In this document: positions 42,853 to 51,150 of the stretch, piece after piece
How positions within the stretch are numbered: position 1 is the stretch's first letter
How the letters are laid out: every line of letters begins with the position of its first letter
DNA from: Paraburkholderia solitsugae
GTDB lineage: Bacteria; Pseudomonadota; Gammaproteobacteria; Burkholderiales; Burkholderiaceae
DNA length: 64,000 nucleotides
Assembly (NCBI RefSeq): GCF_013177695.1
Contig: NZ_WOEY01000152.1
Coordinates: forward strand, 1 to 64,000
Direction: 5' to 3'
Translations under genes and position numbers: made by a program
The notes under the pieces: generated by a model
The model's database searches: none
What the model saw: only the letters and a program-made list of their open reading frames with translations
What the model was told of the DNA's origin: nothing

Positions 42853-43484
42853 AACGTTTCCTCCGCGGCCACGAATGGTGTGAGCAGGGACAGAGGTTGG
42901 GTTTGTAGCTCGCATGAGCTGACCCGGCCGTCATGAAGCAGACCAAATAGGGTCGCGCGAACCAGAGCGGGATCGGTGGACGAAAATTCCCGCTCGATAT
43001 CGAGCAACCGTTTAGCCTGCTTCAGGAAGTGGACAATCGTCGCGGCCAGCTTTAACGGGACAAGTCCAATGCTGGTGACGAGGTAGGGGAGCATTTGTTG
43101 CCAGTTGTCGAGCCACACACGCGCAGCAGCCAGTTCGGCCGGGGCGAAAAACCGGATCGGCAATTCATTGTCTTCACAGACGCGGGGCGATGCTGCACTC
43201 AAGATGTCAAGTTCAGAATAAATAAGGATAACTAACTCTTGGTGACCAAAATATCGGACCCAAAAGTCGGCCAGACGTCGGGATCCATTGACTACTACGT
43301 AGCCAGGGCGTTCGCAGAACGCGATTACTTTCGGGTTTGTCTCAAGGAGCAACCATTGGTCGAGCAGCGGACGCCTGTAGAACATGACGCGGCGGGCGAG
43401 CTTTGGGCTGAACGCTTCGAACCGGTGAGCGCCACGCGGACGCGCGACCGCGACTGGCAGCGGAATGTGCAGAGAATTTGCCAT
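42849..43484 (-). CDS. TnsA-like transposon endonuclease
   Basis: 211 residues: VARPRGAHRFEAFSPKLARR, VIAFCERPGYVVVNGSRRLA and DFWVRYFGHQELVIL give the restriction-like core with Glu and Asp candidates. The Lys expected after the second strand is not obvious. The C-terminal helical part (LLDIEREFSSTDPALVRATL, FGLLHDGRV) is as in Tn7-like TnsA. Next to the end repeats at 43527 and coupled to tnsB. Homologous to the fragment at 20744. Confidence 0.7.
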   Translation of the reverse strand: MANSLHIPLPVAVARPRGAHRFEAFSPKLARRVMFYRRPLLDQWLLLETNPKVIAFCERPGYVVVNGSRRLADFWVRYFGHQELVILIYSELDILSAASPRVCEDNELPIRFFAPAELAAARVWLDNWQQMLPYLVTSIGLVPLKLAATIVHFLKQAKRLLDIEREFSSTDPALVRATLFGLLHDGRVSSCELQTQPLSLLTPFVAAEETL

Positions 43485-43526
43485 AAGATTAAGGCCTTAC
43501 GGACGGGATTCGAAGTGTAGGAGGCG

Positions 43527-43657
43527 AGTTGACAAATTTAATACGGACTTACGCGAATTGACACATTCACTACGTTCGGTGCGCTAGTAAAAGTGTCAAC
43601 ATGCCCGCGTTTTCGACCGTAGTTGCTAGGTAGCGGCGGTGACACATTTATTACGTT
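43527..43657 (-). repeat. Tn7-like left-end sites (third element)
   Basis: TTGACAAATTTAATACG (43527), TTGACACATTCACTACG (43557), an inverted AGTAAAAGTGTCAA (about 43584) and TGACACATTTATTACG (43638). Spaced and mixed in orientation, related to but distinct from the sites at 20573-20668. Confidence 0.6.
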
Positions 43658-43774
43658 CGACGGCTGCTACAGGCTGACGGACCCTGAGTGGTGAGACGGT
43701 GTGAAAATCGGAATCCGGTATCGCTGATGCGATACCGGGAGGCTTGGTCCAACCGCCCTGCCTGACGAAGTTAC

Positions 43775-44050
43775 CGTTCCTTTACCCTCGAAGACTTGGC
43801 GAACCGAGTCGGTGTCACTGAACGGCATCTACGACGTATCTCTGCCACCGAATATGGCCTATCCGCAGTCGAGTTCATCCTAACGCAACGCCTCCTTTTG
43901 GCGAAGAGGTTGTTGACCGATACAGCGCTTCCTCGCGCTACCGTGCGCAAGCAGATGGCGGACTCGTGTCTACGCGATTCGCGCCCGGGCACCGCCGGGA
44001 TGGCATTACTGCGCGCTTACCCTCAGCACAGCGCATTTAGCCGTAGTTAG
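43775..44050 (+). pseudogene. Ada/AlkA-type regulator, AraC HTH remnant
   Basis: FTLEDLANRVGVTERHLRRI then SATEYGLSAVEFILTQRLLL and AKRLLTDTALP match the AraC-type HTH of Ada/AlkA-type DNA-repair proteins (methylated-base response). The reading degenerates after PRATVRKQMAD, where the second HTH should be. Both ends are missing; an inactive scrap. Confidence 0.55.
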
Positions 44051-44833
44051 AAGAGGTGGACCGGTATCTCGGCGGAAGGTGCCTATCGATGGTGTAATCG
44101 CGGCAAGATTGGACTGTTGGGCGACACCTGATCCCTGCACTTTCGCACGCGCTGGGCGCACTGGATTTACCCGGAGATCCCCGTGCCGTGGCTTGCATCG
44201 CCGGCTGTGGCGCTCTCACGTACCGCGGCGGCGAATCGCTCCAGTGCGCTCAATGACGCGCTGATGCTGTGATATTCCTCATGGCCGATCTTGGCGTCTA
44301 GCAGGACAAGCATGCCGGATTGTCTGGCGATCTCGATGATGTTCATGTTCGTCACCGTGTGGTTGATTCGACGACCGGTTGCACCGGTTAGCGTTTAGCT
44401 GCTGTTAACCACGCAAGTGACGTGCCAACACGTAAACCGCCCAGATGATCGCCGTGCCGGACTGTCGATCCCGCAAAGGTCCGATCGCTGTTGGTCATTT
44501 GACGAATTTATCGAGCGTAAAAGGACTGGCGCGGTATTGCACTGCGCGATCGCCCGCAACGCCAAACCACATGCCGTCAACGCATCTTCAAGTGCGCAAC
44601 AGCAAGCCCCGCCCACGCATCTGCACAAATCGCTACTAGCCGTGAAACCGCCTCTTCGGTGGGGCTCGCCGGCTGGTTTCGCCAAATGAACAAGGCGGCC
44701 CGCTTCGTTTCACAATTTGATGATTCAGGTTTTCTCCGCGCTGCTGCGAACGGCGATTTTTTGAGCAGACCTGCCTTTCCACCCAAAACGCGCCTTGCAC
44801 ATCCCGTGCGCAAGGGCACGAACGGATGAAACG
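44051..44833. other. Low-content region with one possible small gene
   Basis: About 780 bp. Apart from the small minus-strand frame listed separately (44167-44346) I see only weak frames on both strands and degraded coding sequence. Confidence 0.35.
44167..44346 (-). CDS. Small uncharacterised protein
   Basis: 59 residues: MNIIEIARQSGMLVLLDAKI then GHEEYHSISASLSALERFAA. It resembles short proteins of unknown function seen in Burkholderia accessory DNA. A GGTGA precedes the ATG; a GTG at 44355 is an alternative start. No function assigned. Confidence 0.45.
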   Translation of the reverse strand: MNIIEIARQSGMLVLLDAKIGHEEYHSISASLSALERFAAAVRESATAGDASHGTGISG

Positions 44834-45157
44834 ATGAACCTTCCGCAACCGCTGTTCCCTAGCAACCAACTCTTCGTCCGCATCACAGCGTGGTGCGACG
44901 GCAGTTATGTCGAATTCGATTTCGCGGTCGGCGATCCAGCTATCGCCGTCGGACTGATCATGGACTGCGCAAGGTCCGGCAGCTTCTGCCACATCAACGA
45001 AGTACGGACGCTCGGCGGCGGCGGTGTTGAGTTCGACCGCTCACGCGAACACTGGCGCTTTGCCGGACAATCCGCTTGCGTTGCCCGACGTGGCCCGCGG
45101 TCATTGAGAAAAGTGAGAGCCGGCGACGTGACAGAAGCCAGGCGGCGATACTGGTGA
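44834..45157 (+). pseudogene. Phenol hydroxylase P0 (DmpK-like) subunit, probably decayed
   Basis: MNLPQPLFPSNQLFVRITAW then YVEFDFAVGDPAIAVGLIMD, SFCHINEVRTLGGGGVEFDR and EHWRFAG match the small assembly subunit P0 that starts phenol hydroxylase operons (DmpK type: FVEFDFAIGDPxLxVEL...FC..N.V). After WRFAG the sequence runs into an atypical Arg-rich tail, so the 3' end is probably frameshifted. No other phenol hydroxylase subunits follow. It lies next to a DmpR-type regulator, as in phenol operons. Confidence 0.6.
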
Positions 45158-45351
45158 ACGCAGCAGTCCAGCCAGCAGTTGCCTGATTTGCGTGCCCAGT
45201 TCGAAGGCGACATACAGCTGGCCGACGATCGTTGTATCTCACCCTTCCCGGGGGGTGACAGGTGCATCCATTTGCATGCTCCTTTCGAAAAACGGATGTG
45301 GGAAAACTCGTTTTACTCCAGGGCTCTTACTTTCGGGACGTTCGATAGTAT

Positions 45352-47088
45352 CTAGGAATGGCCGTTGAGTTCCTCCGTGCGCTTCCTCAATCGGTACTCT
45401 ACTTGTCCTCTGCGCAATTGGAGCAGCCGTGCGGCAGCAGATACGTTTCCTCCGCTGCGCTCCATTGCTCGCTCAAACAGTAACGTCTCTATATGCTCGA
45501 ACGAGGGCAGCAGGTCCAATAGACTGTCAGCCAAAAGCCTTTGCTGGTCCGATTTCCCCCCGTGGCCAGGGCCTGACGTCGCCAGCAAATCTCCTTGCTC
45601 ACCTAAGCTGAAAGAAGTTCCACTCACCTTTTCGCCTCCGGCGAAGAGATGGTTCACGTCGATGCTTCCTCCGGTGTCAGCCAGAATCACACCGCGTTCA
45701 ATAATGTTCTCAAGCTCACGTACATTGCCTGGCCAGTTGTAGTCTAGCAGTGCACCATACGCTCGTGCAGTAAGTCCGCTGACTTCCTTCCGGCAGCGAG
45801 CTACGCTGTTCTTGAGGAAGAGCGCCGCAAGTACAGGAATGTCCTCGCGACGGTCCCGTAGCGGCGGAATCTCGATGGGGAAGACGTTGAGTCTATAGAA
45901 AAGGTCATGTCTGAAGCGGCCCGCTTCCATTTCGTCGCGCAGATCGACGTTTGCCGCAGCGACAATCCGTACGTCGACCTTACGCACCTGAGTACCGCCT
46001 ACCCGTTCGATTTCCCGCTCCTGCAGTGCTCGCAGTACTTTTCCTTGCGCTTGCAGCGACAAGCTTGCGATTTCGTCCAGGAATAGCGTGCCGCCATCCG
46101 CCCGCTCAAAGCGCCCAGGGCGCGCCTGATCTGCGCCGGTGAATGCGCCTTTCTCTACGCCGAACAATTCTGCCTCAACAAGGTCGGGAGGGATCGCGGC
46201 GCAATTGACTGAGACCATCGGGTGGTCGGCTCGTGGGCTTATTGAGTGTAGCGCGCGAGCAAAGCATTCTTTGCCGACTCCGCTCTCGCCGCGAAATAAC
46301 ACGGTTGAGTCCGTCGGTGCCACTCGTCTGACCAGGTTCGCGACAGCATTGAAACCGGCCGAAATGCCAACGAATCCCTCGAACGCTGCGCTCACAGGCG
46401 AATCGCGGTAGCTCTGCGGTGCATCGACGAAGGCATCGATTTGGAGGTACCGCATGTCTTCTGCGTCCGTTGCATCCCACTCTTTCAGGGGGCGGCCGAT
46501 GACGCGGCAACGTGCATGGCCCATCGCCACACATTCTATCTCGCGCCAATGAATCGGCACTCCCGTCACAGCGGTGCAATAACCGTCGGCGTAGCCGGTC
46601 ATCATCCAGCAGGCGGGCGAGCCGCTGATCCCAAACTGGTTCAAATGAGCTTGCGCCTCCCACGATGACAACCACAGATAGTCTCCACTGAACTGGCCAC
46701 GCTCGATGTCGAACTCCATGGCTTCTCGAGCCTGGTTATGCACAAAGCCCTCAATCTCTCGCAGGCGGGGTCCCAGGATCAATGCGTCATCAAGGCCACG
46801 ACCTGGAAGCGCGCGCACTCGCTGCCCATCTGCAAACCCTTGTGCATAGCCTTGCCGCATCAGCACTTCACGCGCCTTATCCATGCCGGCGAGCCCTATT
46901 AGCTCGCGACGCAACTCCGCAAACGGTGACGCATGCATAAGCAGCATGCGCTGGTCGAACAGTTGTATGTGTCCTGCATGTGGCGAGAAGTGCAGATGCT
47001 CAGCAAGCGATACGAGACCATCGGCATCACTCGTTCTTTCGCCTGCGTCATTTGATCTGTTTCTTGAGGCGGATGGCGTTTTCTTCAC
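45352..47088 (-). CDS. Sigma-54-dependent activator of aromatic catabolism (DmpR/XylR/TbuT type)
   Basis: 578 residues from a GTG preceded by TTGGAG; the frame stays open to an ATG at 47163. The N-terminal XylR_N plus V4R effector domain (LRRELIGLAGMDKAREVLMR, GYADGYCTAVTGVPIHWREI, ECVAMGHARCRVIGRP) binds aromatic compounds directly in this family. The AAA+ domain has Walker A LFRGESGVGKECFARAL, the sigma-54 contact GAFTGAD and Walker B GGTLFLDEIASL. Fis-type HTH at the C terminus (ERSGGNVSAAARLLQLRRGQ). Divergent from the reductase gene, with a -24/-12 promoter between. Confidence 0.9.
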   Translation of the reverse strand: MKKTPSASRNRSNDAGERTSDADGLVSLAEHLHFSPHAGHIQLFDQRMLLMHASPFAELRRELIGLAGMDKAREVLMRQGYAQGFADGQRVRALPGRGLDDALILGPRLREIEGFVHNQAREAMEFDIERGQFSGDYLWLSSWEAQAHLNQFGISGSPACWMMTGYADGYCTAVTGVPIHWREIECVAMGHARCRVIGRPLKEWDATDAEDMRYLQIDAFVDAPQSYRDSPVSAAFEGFVGISAGFNAVANLVRRVAPTDSTVLFRGESGVGKECFARALHSISPRADHPMVSVNCAAIPPDLVEAELFGVEKGAFTGADQARPGRFERADGGTLFLDEIASLSLQAQGKVLRALQEREIERVGGTQVRKVDVRIVAAANVDLRDEMEAGRFRHDLFYRLNVFPIEIPPLRDRREDIPVLAALFLKNSVARCRKEVSGLTARAYGALLDYNWPGNVRELENIIERGVILADTGGSIDVNHLFAGGEKVSGTSFSLGEQGDLLATSGPGHGGKSDQQRLLADSLLDLLPSFEHIETLLFERAMERSGGNVSAAARLLQLRRGQVEYRLRKRTEELNGHS

Positions 47089-47190
47089 TTGTTTACTCCA
47101 AATCTCATCTTTCCAGAAAAGCAGAAAGCCTCTCTTCCTGTGTTTCCGCAAATGCTGAAACACGCCCGGGAAAAGATCAAGGGCATAAGC

Positions 47191-47210
47191 GTGTTTGTTC
47201 TGGCAAACAC
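47191..47210 (+). promoter_or_regulatory. Perfect 7-bp inverted repeat, candidate activator site
   Basis: GTGTTTG-TTCTGG-CAAACAC, 36 bp upstream of the -24/-12 promoter. Enhancer sites of XylR/DmpR-type activators are inverted repeats, but usually lie further upstream, so this may be a site of another protein. Confidence 0.45.
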
Positions 47211-47245
47211 CTATAAATCAGTGAGTTGCGGAAGGTTATCGTGCG

Positions 47246-47262
47246 TTGGCCCGCTAGTTGCT
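47246..47262 (+). promoter_or_regulatory. Sigma-54 (-24/-12) promoter
   Basis: TTGGCCCGCTAGTTGCT fits the consensus YTGGCACGrNNNTTGCW with the invariant GG and GC exactly 10 bp apart. It reads toward the reductase start at 47333, with a sigma-54 activator gene divergent from it. Confidence 0.7.
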
Positions 47263-47332
47263 TATATGTCCGCACAAGGCACGGTCTTGTTTCATTAGCA
47301 AGACGTTAGAGGCCAACATACGGAGACGACAA

Positions 47333-48313
47333 GTGAGCATTCAAACTACCTCCTGCAGTGACTGGCTGCAGGTCCAGGTAACCGCAAAGACCGCGATTGC
47401 GGAGGGCGTCATGCTCTTCGAATTCCGGGCCTCGCCAGAGGACCTTCTCCCGCCGTTCACCGCCGGCTCGCACATCGACATCGCCCTGCCTAACGGGTTG
47501 ATTCGACAGTACTCGCTTTGCAATTCTCCCGATGAGCGGAAACGCTATGAGATTGCGGTTCTCCTCGAACCTTCCGGGCGAGGAGGGTCGCGTAGCGCGC
47601 ACATTGACCTCCTGCGAGGAGACACCGTGCGAATCAGCGAGCCGAGAAATATGTTTCCTCTTGTCAATGCACGTCACTCAATACTTGTCGCGGGTGGGAT
47701 AGGGGTGACCCCCATCCTCAGCATGGCAGAGCATCTGGCGCGAAGGGGTGCCTCGTTCGAGTTGCACTACTGCTCGCGTTCGGTTGCCAGAACAGCATTT
47801 CTTGAACGCATTCAATCTTCCGCTTTTGCCAACCGCGTGCGTGTCTATATCGATGACGACCACGGGCGCGGGAACCTCGACGTGAGCGCCGTACTACGCG
47901 CTCCCTCTCCCGAGACACACCTATATGTGTGCGGACCAAAGGGATTCATGGATTACGTGATTCAGTCCGCGAACGGCGCAGGCTGGGCGGATAGATGCGT
48001 CCATAAAGAGTACTTCGCTGCGGGCACTATCGACGAAGGAAAGGATCGCCCCTTCGAAGTGGTGCTTGCAAGCACAGGAAGAGTTGTACCGGTTACGTCG
48101 GAACAAACCGTCGTTCAGGCATTGGCATTGCACGGAATTACTGTACCTGTTTCCTGTGAGCAGGGTTTCTGCGGCACCTGCGCGATTCGCGTTCTGGATG
48201 GTGTGCCTGACCACCGGGACGCGTTTTTCAGCGACGAGGCGAAGGCAGCAAACGACTGTTTCACGCCTTGCTGTTCGCGAGCGAAGTCAGCCCAGCTGGT
48301 AGTCGACTACTAG
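47333..48313 (+). CDS. VanB-like oxygenase reductase (FMN/NAD/2Fe-2S, phthalate dioxygenase reductase type)
   Basis: 326 residues from GTG with CGGAGA upstream. Order: FMN-binding barrel (GSHIDIALPNGLIRQYSLCN), NAD domain (ILVAGGIGVTPILSMAEHL, LYVCGPKGFMDYV), C-terminal plant-type 2Fe-2S (SCEQGFCGTCAIRVLDGVPD with a distal CFTPCCSR). It passes electrons from NADH to the Rieske oxygenase encoded 89 bp downstream. Same length and layout as vanillate O-demethylase reductase. Confidence 0.88.
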   Translation: MSIQTTSCSDWLQVQVTAKTAIAEGVMLFEFRASPEDLLPPFTAGSHIDIALPNGLIRQYSLCNSPDERKRYEIAVLLEPSGRGGSRSAHIDLLRGDTVRISEPRNMFPLVNARHSILVAGGIGVTPILSMAEHLARRGASFELHYCSRSVARTAFLERIQSSAFANRVRVYIDDDHGRGNLDVSAVLRAPSPETHLYVCGPKGFMDYVIQSANGAGWADRCVHKEYFAAGTIDEGKDRPFEVVLASTGRVVPVTSEQTVVQALALHGITVPVSCEQGFCGTCAIRVLDGVPDHRDAFFSDEAKAANDCFTPCCSRAKSAQLVVDY

Positions 48314-48402
48314 CTACCGGCCGTGTCGTACCGGGGAACTCCTGACATTCGAATCACGTGAAGTTTTCCCAATTACCCCCAGTAAATAAGAGAGAGTGAG
48401 AC

Positions 48403-49452
48403 ATGAAAAGCAACCCCACCTATTTGCTCAACGCCTGGTACGTCGCAGCGCTGTCCACGGAAGTCGGGCCCGAGGCGCTGTTCCACCGCACGATTCTGGA
48501 TACGTCGGTTCTGATGTACAGAAAGCAGGATGGAACGCCTGTGGCATTGCATAACCGCTGCCCACATCGGTTTGCACCCCTGCATCTGGGAACGAGACAC
48601 GGAGACGAAGTTGCCTGTCGATATCACGCGCTTCAGTTCGATTGTTCCGGGAAATGTACAAAGAATCCACACGGAAACGGACATATCCCGCAGGCCGCCC
48701 AGGTGAGGCAGTTCCCGTTGGTCGAGCGATTCGGTTTTCTATGGATCTGGATGGCCGAGGAGCAGCCAGACTACGAGCGACTTCCGGACTTCGGTCCGCT
48801 GGATGAGGGGCACCCGAATGGCATCGGATATACCTACATGCACATGCCTGTGAACTATGAACTGATCATAGATAACGTCATGGACTTGAGCCATATCGAC
48901 CACGTACATGGCGAAATCATCTCCACGCGCGGGAAACTTTCACCCGTGGTGCCGAAGGTCCAGGAACTCGATCGCGCAATAGTTGCAAGGTGGGAATGGA
49001 AGCAGACACCGGCGATGATGATCTTCGCTAACTTCCTCTCGCAACCACGGGAGGAAGCTGACCATTACTTCAACATCACCTGGACGCCGCCCGCCAATAT
49101 CCAACTATCTGTTGGGGCGGTTCAGGGCGAGAAATCGTTTGATGAATGCATCGGCCAGTACGACTTGCATACAACAACGCCCGAAAGCCAGTTCAGCACG
49201 CACTATTTTTTTGCTACCCGTCGTAACCATAACGAAGAGGATGGCGAATATAACGCCATCAAGATTAAGGCCATGCATCAGGCTTTTGAAGACGAAGATG
49301 GGCCAATCATCAGGGCTGTGCAAGATGAGATGGGGACATCCGAATTCTTTGAACTGGACCCCGTACTGATGTCGAACGACGTCGCCCCGGTTAAAGTCCG
49401 CCGCCTACTGAAGCGCCTGATTGATGATGAGGCACGTACGAACGACTCGTGA
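48403..49452 (+). CDS. VanA-like Rieske non-haem iron oxygenase (probable O-demethylase)
   Basis: 349 residues. Rieske centre Cys53-x-His55 and Cys72-x2-His75 in NRCPHRFAPLHLG and VACRYHALQFD. Mononuclear iron site D161-x2-H164-x4-H169 in VMDLSHIDHVHGE. Length, absence of a beta subunit and the adjacent VanB-like reductase place it with vanillate/dicamba-type O-demethylases, which remove a methyl group as formaldehyde. The true substrate is not established. Ribosome binding site GAGAGAGTGAG. Confidence 0.88.
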   Translation: MKSNPTYLLNAWYVAALSTEVGPEALFHRTILDTSVLMYRKQDGTPVALHNRCPHRFAPLHLGTRHGDEVACRYHALQFDCSGKCTKNPHGNGHIPQAAQVRQFPLVERFGFLWIWMAEEQPDYERLPDFGPLDEGHPNGIGYTYMHMPVNYELIIDNVMDLSHIDHVHGEIISTRGKLSPVVPKVQELDRAIVARWEWKQTPAMMIFANFLSQPREEADHYFNITWTPPANIQLSVGAVQGEKSFDECIGQYDLHTTTPESQFSTHYFFATRRNHNEEDGEYNAIKIKAMHQAFEDEDGPIIRAVQDEMGTSEFFELDPVLMSNDVAPVKVRRLLKRLIDDEARTNDS

Positions 49453-49605
49453 ATAGAGCGCCTCGAAGGAAAGAGGCAGCAAACGGTCAGCGTTCGCTTA
49501 CGCAGGAACGACGCAAGAGGATTTGGCGAAGGATTTCCCCGCTAAGGGACAGTAGCTAGCAGCCTGTCGTCATCTCCTCTCAATGAGCTATTTGAATTCG
49601 ATACC

Positions 49606-50517
49606 ATGGACAAGAAATCCATCGACACGCTTCTCGACAAAATTGACGAGAGTGCAATCAACGAAGGAAACTCGCGGACCAAGACAATCGTCAATCGCAT
49701 TGTGCGAGATCTCTTCTACACAATTGATGACCTTGATGTAACGCCAGATGAGTTCTGGACGGCGCTGAACTATCTTGGAGAGGCGGGACAAAGCGGAGAG
49801 CTTGGACTGCTCGCTGCGGGATTGGGCTTTGAGCACTTCCTGGATGTACGCCTTGATGAAGCGGAAGCCACCTTGGGCCTGGAAGGTGGGACGCCCCGAA
49901 CCATTGAAGGCCCACTCTATGTCGCCGGAGCGCCTGAATCAAAGGGACACGCGCGCCTGGATGACGGAAGCGGCCCTGGTGAGACGCTCGTAATGCGAGG
50001 GCAGGTGTTCGGGGGAGAGGGCAGGCCTCTGGCAAACGCACTCGTTGAAGTATGGCACGCGAACCATCTGGGGAACTACTCCCACTTCGATAAATCGCAG
50101 TCGACGTTCAACCTGCGTGGGTCTATCCGCACGGATGCAGAAGGCTACTATAGCTTCCGCAGTGTCGTCCCTGTTGGATACAGCGTTCCGCCGCAAGGCA
50201 AGACCCAGCAACTATTGAACCTGCTCGGTCGCCACGGGCATCGACCGGCACATATTCACTTCTTTGTCTCCGCCCCTGGCCATCGCAAGCTCACTACGCA
50301 AATCAACATCGACGGCGACCCCTATCTGTGGGATGACTTTGCATTCGCTACGCGGAATGGTCTGGTTCCGAATCTGTTGCGAGCAGATGCCTCTGACGGC
50401 AAACCTTACGGCATTGATGGCGGATTTGCGCTGATTGAATTTGACTTTACCCTTTTGAACGATCGCAACGACCTGCCGGTAGCTGAAGTACAGCGCGCAC
50501 GTGCCGAAGCAATTTGA
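49606..50517 (+). CDS. catA: Catechol 1,2-dioxygenase (intradiol)
   Basis: 303 residues. Fe(III) ligands Tyr105 (EGPLYVAGAP), Tyr158 (HLGNYSHFD), His216 and His218 (HRPAHIHFFV). N-terminal helical dimerisation/lipid-binding segment typical of CatA (RTKTIVNRIVRDLFYTIDDL). Converts catechol to cis,cis-muconate. A hydroxyquinol dioxygenase would also share the fold, but the N terminus and length favour CatA. No other ortho-pathway genes (catB, catC) are in the window. Weak ribosome binding site. Confidence 0.88.
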   Translation: MDKKSIDTLLDKIDESAINEGNSRTKTIVNRIVRDLFYTIDDLDVTPDEFWTALNYLGEAGQSGELGLLAAGLGFEHFLDVRLDEAEATLGLEGGTPRTIEGPLYVAGAPESKGHARLDDGSGPGETLVMRGQVFGGEGRPLANALVEVWHANHLGNYSHFDKSQSTFNLRGSIRTDAEGYYSFRSVVPVGYSVPPQGKTQQLLNLLGRHGHRPAHIHFFVSAPGHRKLTTQINIDGDPYLWDDFAFATRNGLVPNLLRADASDGKPYGIDGGFALIEFDFTLLNDRNDLPVAEVQRARAEAI

Positions 50518-50709
50518 CGGCAAGGCAGGACTTTTTACCAGTGTAACAAGGCATGTGCCACGAGACCAGTCCAAGAGACTGAAGTGTCTAGAGTTAGAAG
50601 TTCGCAATTAAACAATGCAATTGACGGAGCGGACTCGGCCAGCGTGGGACAAGTTGTGTCAAACGTGCGAGAGCAGGACCGTAGCAGCAAGTTAGATGAA
50701 GGAGGAGTC

Positions 50710-50946
50710 GTGAATAGCGCGAAAAACTCGTTGCGCGTGATGGTCGAGCACTGGCTCGCTCCGAATCCTGCGAACGGGGTTCGGGTCACTAGGTTCAGAA
50801 ACAGACGATCCAAACACGAATGCTATGTATGCGTCGAGACATTAACGGCGGCAGGTCCCATTGCGTTGTTCTTTTTTCGTCACCAGGATGGCGCGTGGCG
50901 CATATTCCCACCGAGTCGAGAGCGGCCGGCAATGCGTGTCAGCTGA
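50710..50946 (+). CDS. Small protein preceding the diiron monooxygenase operon
   Basis: 78 residues from a GTG with a strong GAAGGAGGA ribosome binding site: MVEHWLAPNPANGVRVTRFR, HECYVCVETLTAAGPIALFF and FRHQDGAWRIFPPSRERP. It does not resemble a known tmo/tou subunit. Its position at the head of the operon, before tmoA, suggests an accessory, assembly or regulatory role; this is a guess. Confidence 0.55.
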   Translation: MNSAKNSLRVMVEHWLAPNPANGVRVTRFRNRRSKHECYVCVETLTAAGPIALFFFRHQDGAWRIFPPSRERPAMRVS

Positions 50947-51150
50947 AATTCGATGAACGTTGAATTCGCCACACCAGGACCCGATGCTCTCCAGTCTTCG
51001 TTGCGTGCGAGAGCTACGCGCGAATGAAGAATGTCAGCTGATATTAGATTGCGAATGCGCCGCGCATATAGCGAATGTGATTTTCGCGAGCATTGATGCC
51101 ATGAATTGCATGGAGTGGGCCAGCTGGCCCGACAATTTAGGAGACGAACC

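Noticed and set aside
45158..45277. Minus-strand stretch reading TTIVGQLYVAFELGTQIRQ, possibly an IS transposase N terminus
   Set aside because: Too short and frameshifted to assign to a family; kept as degenerate sequence.
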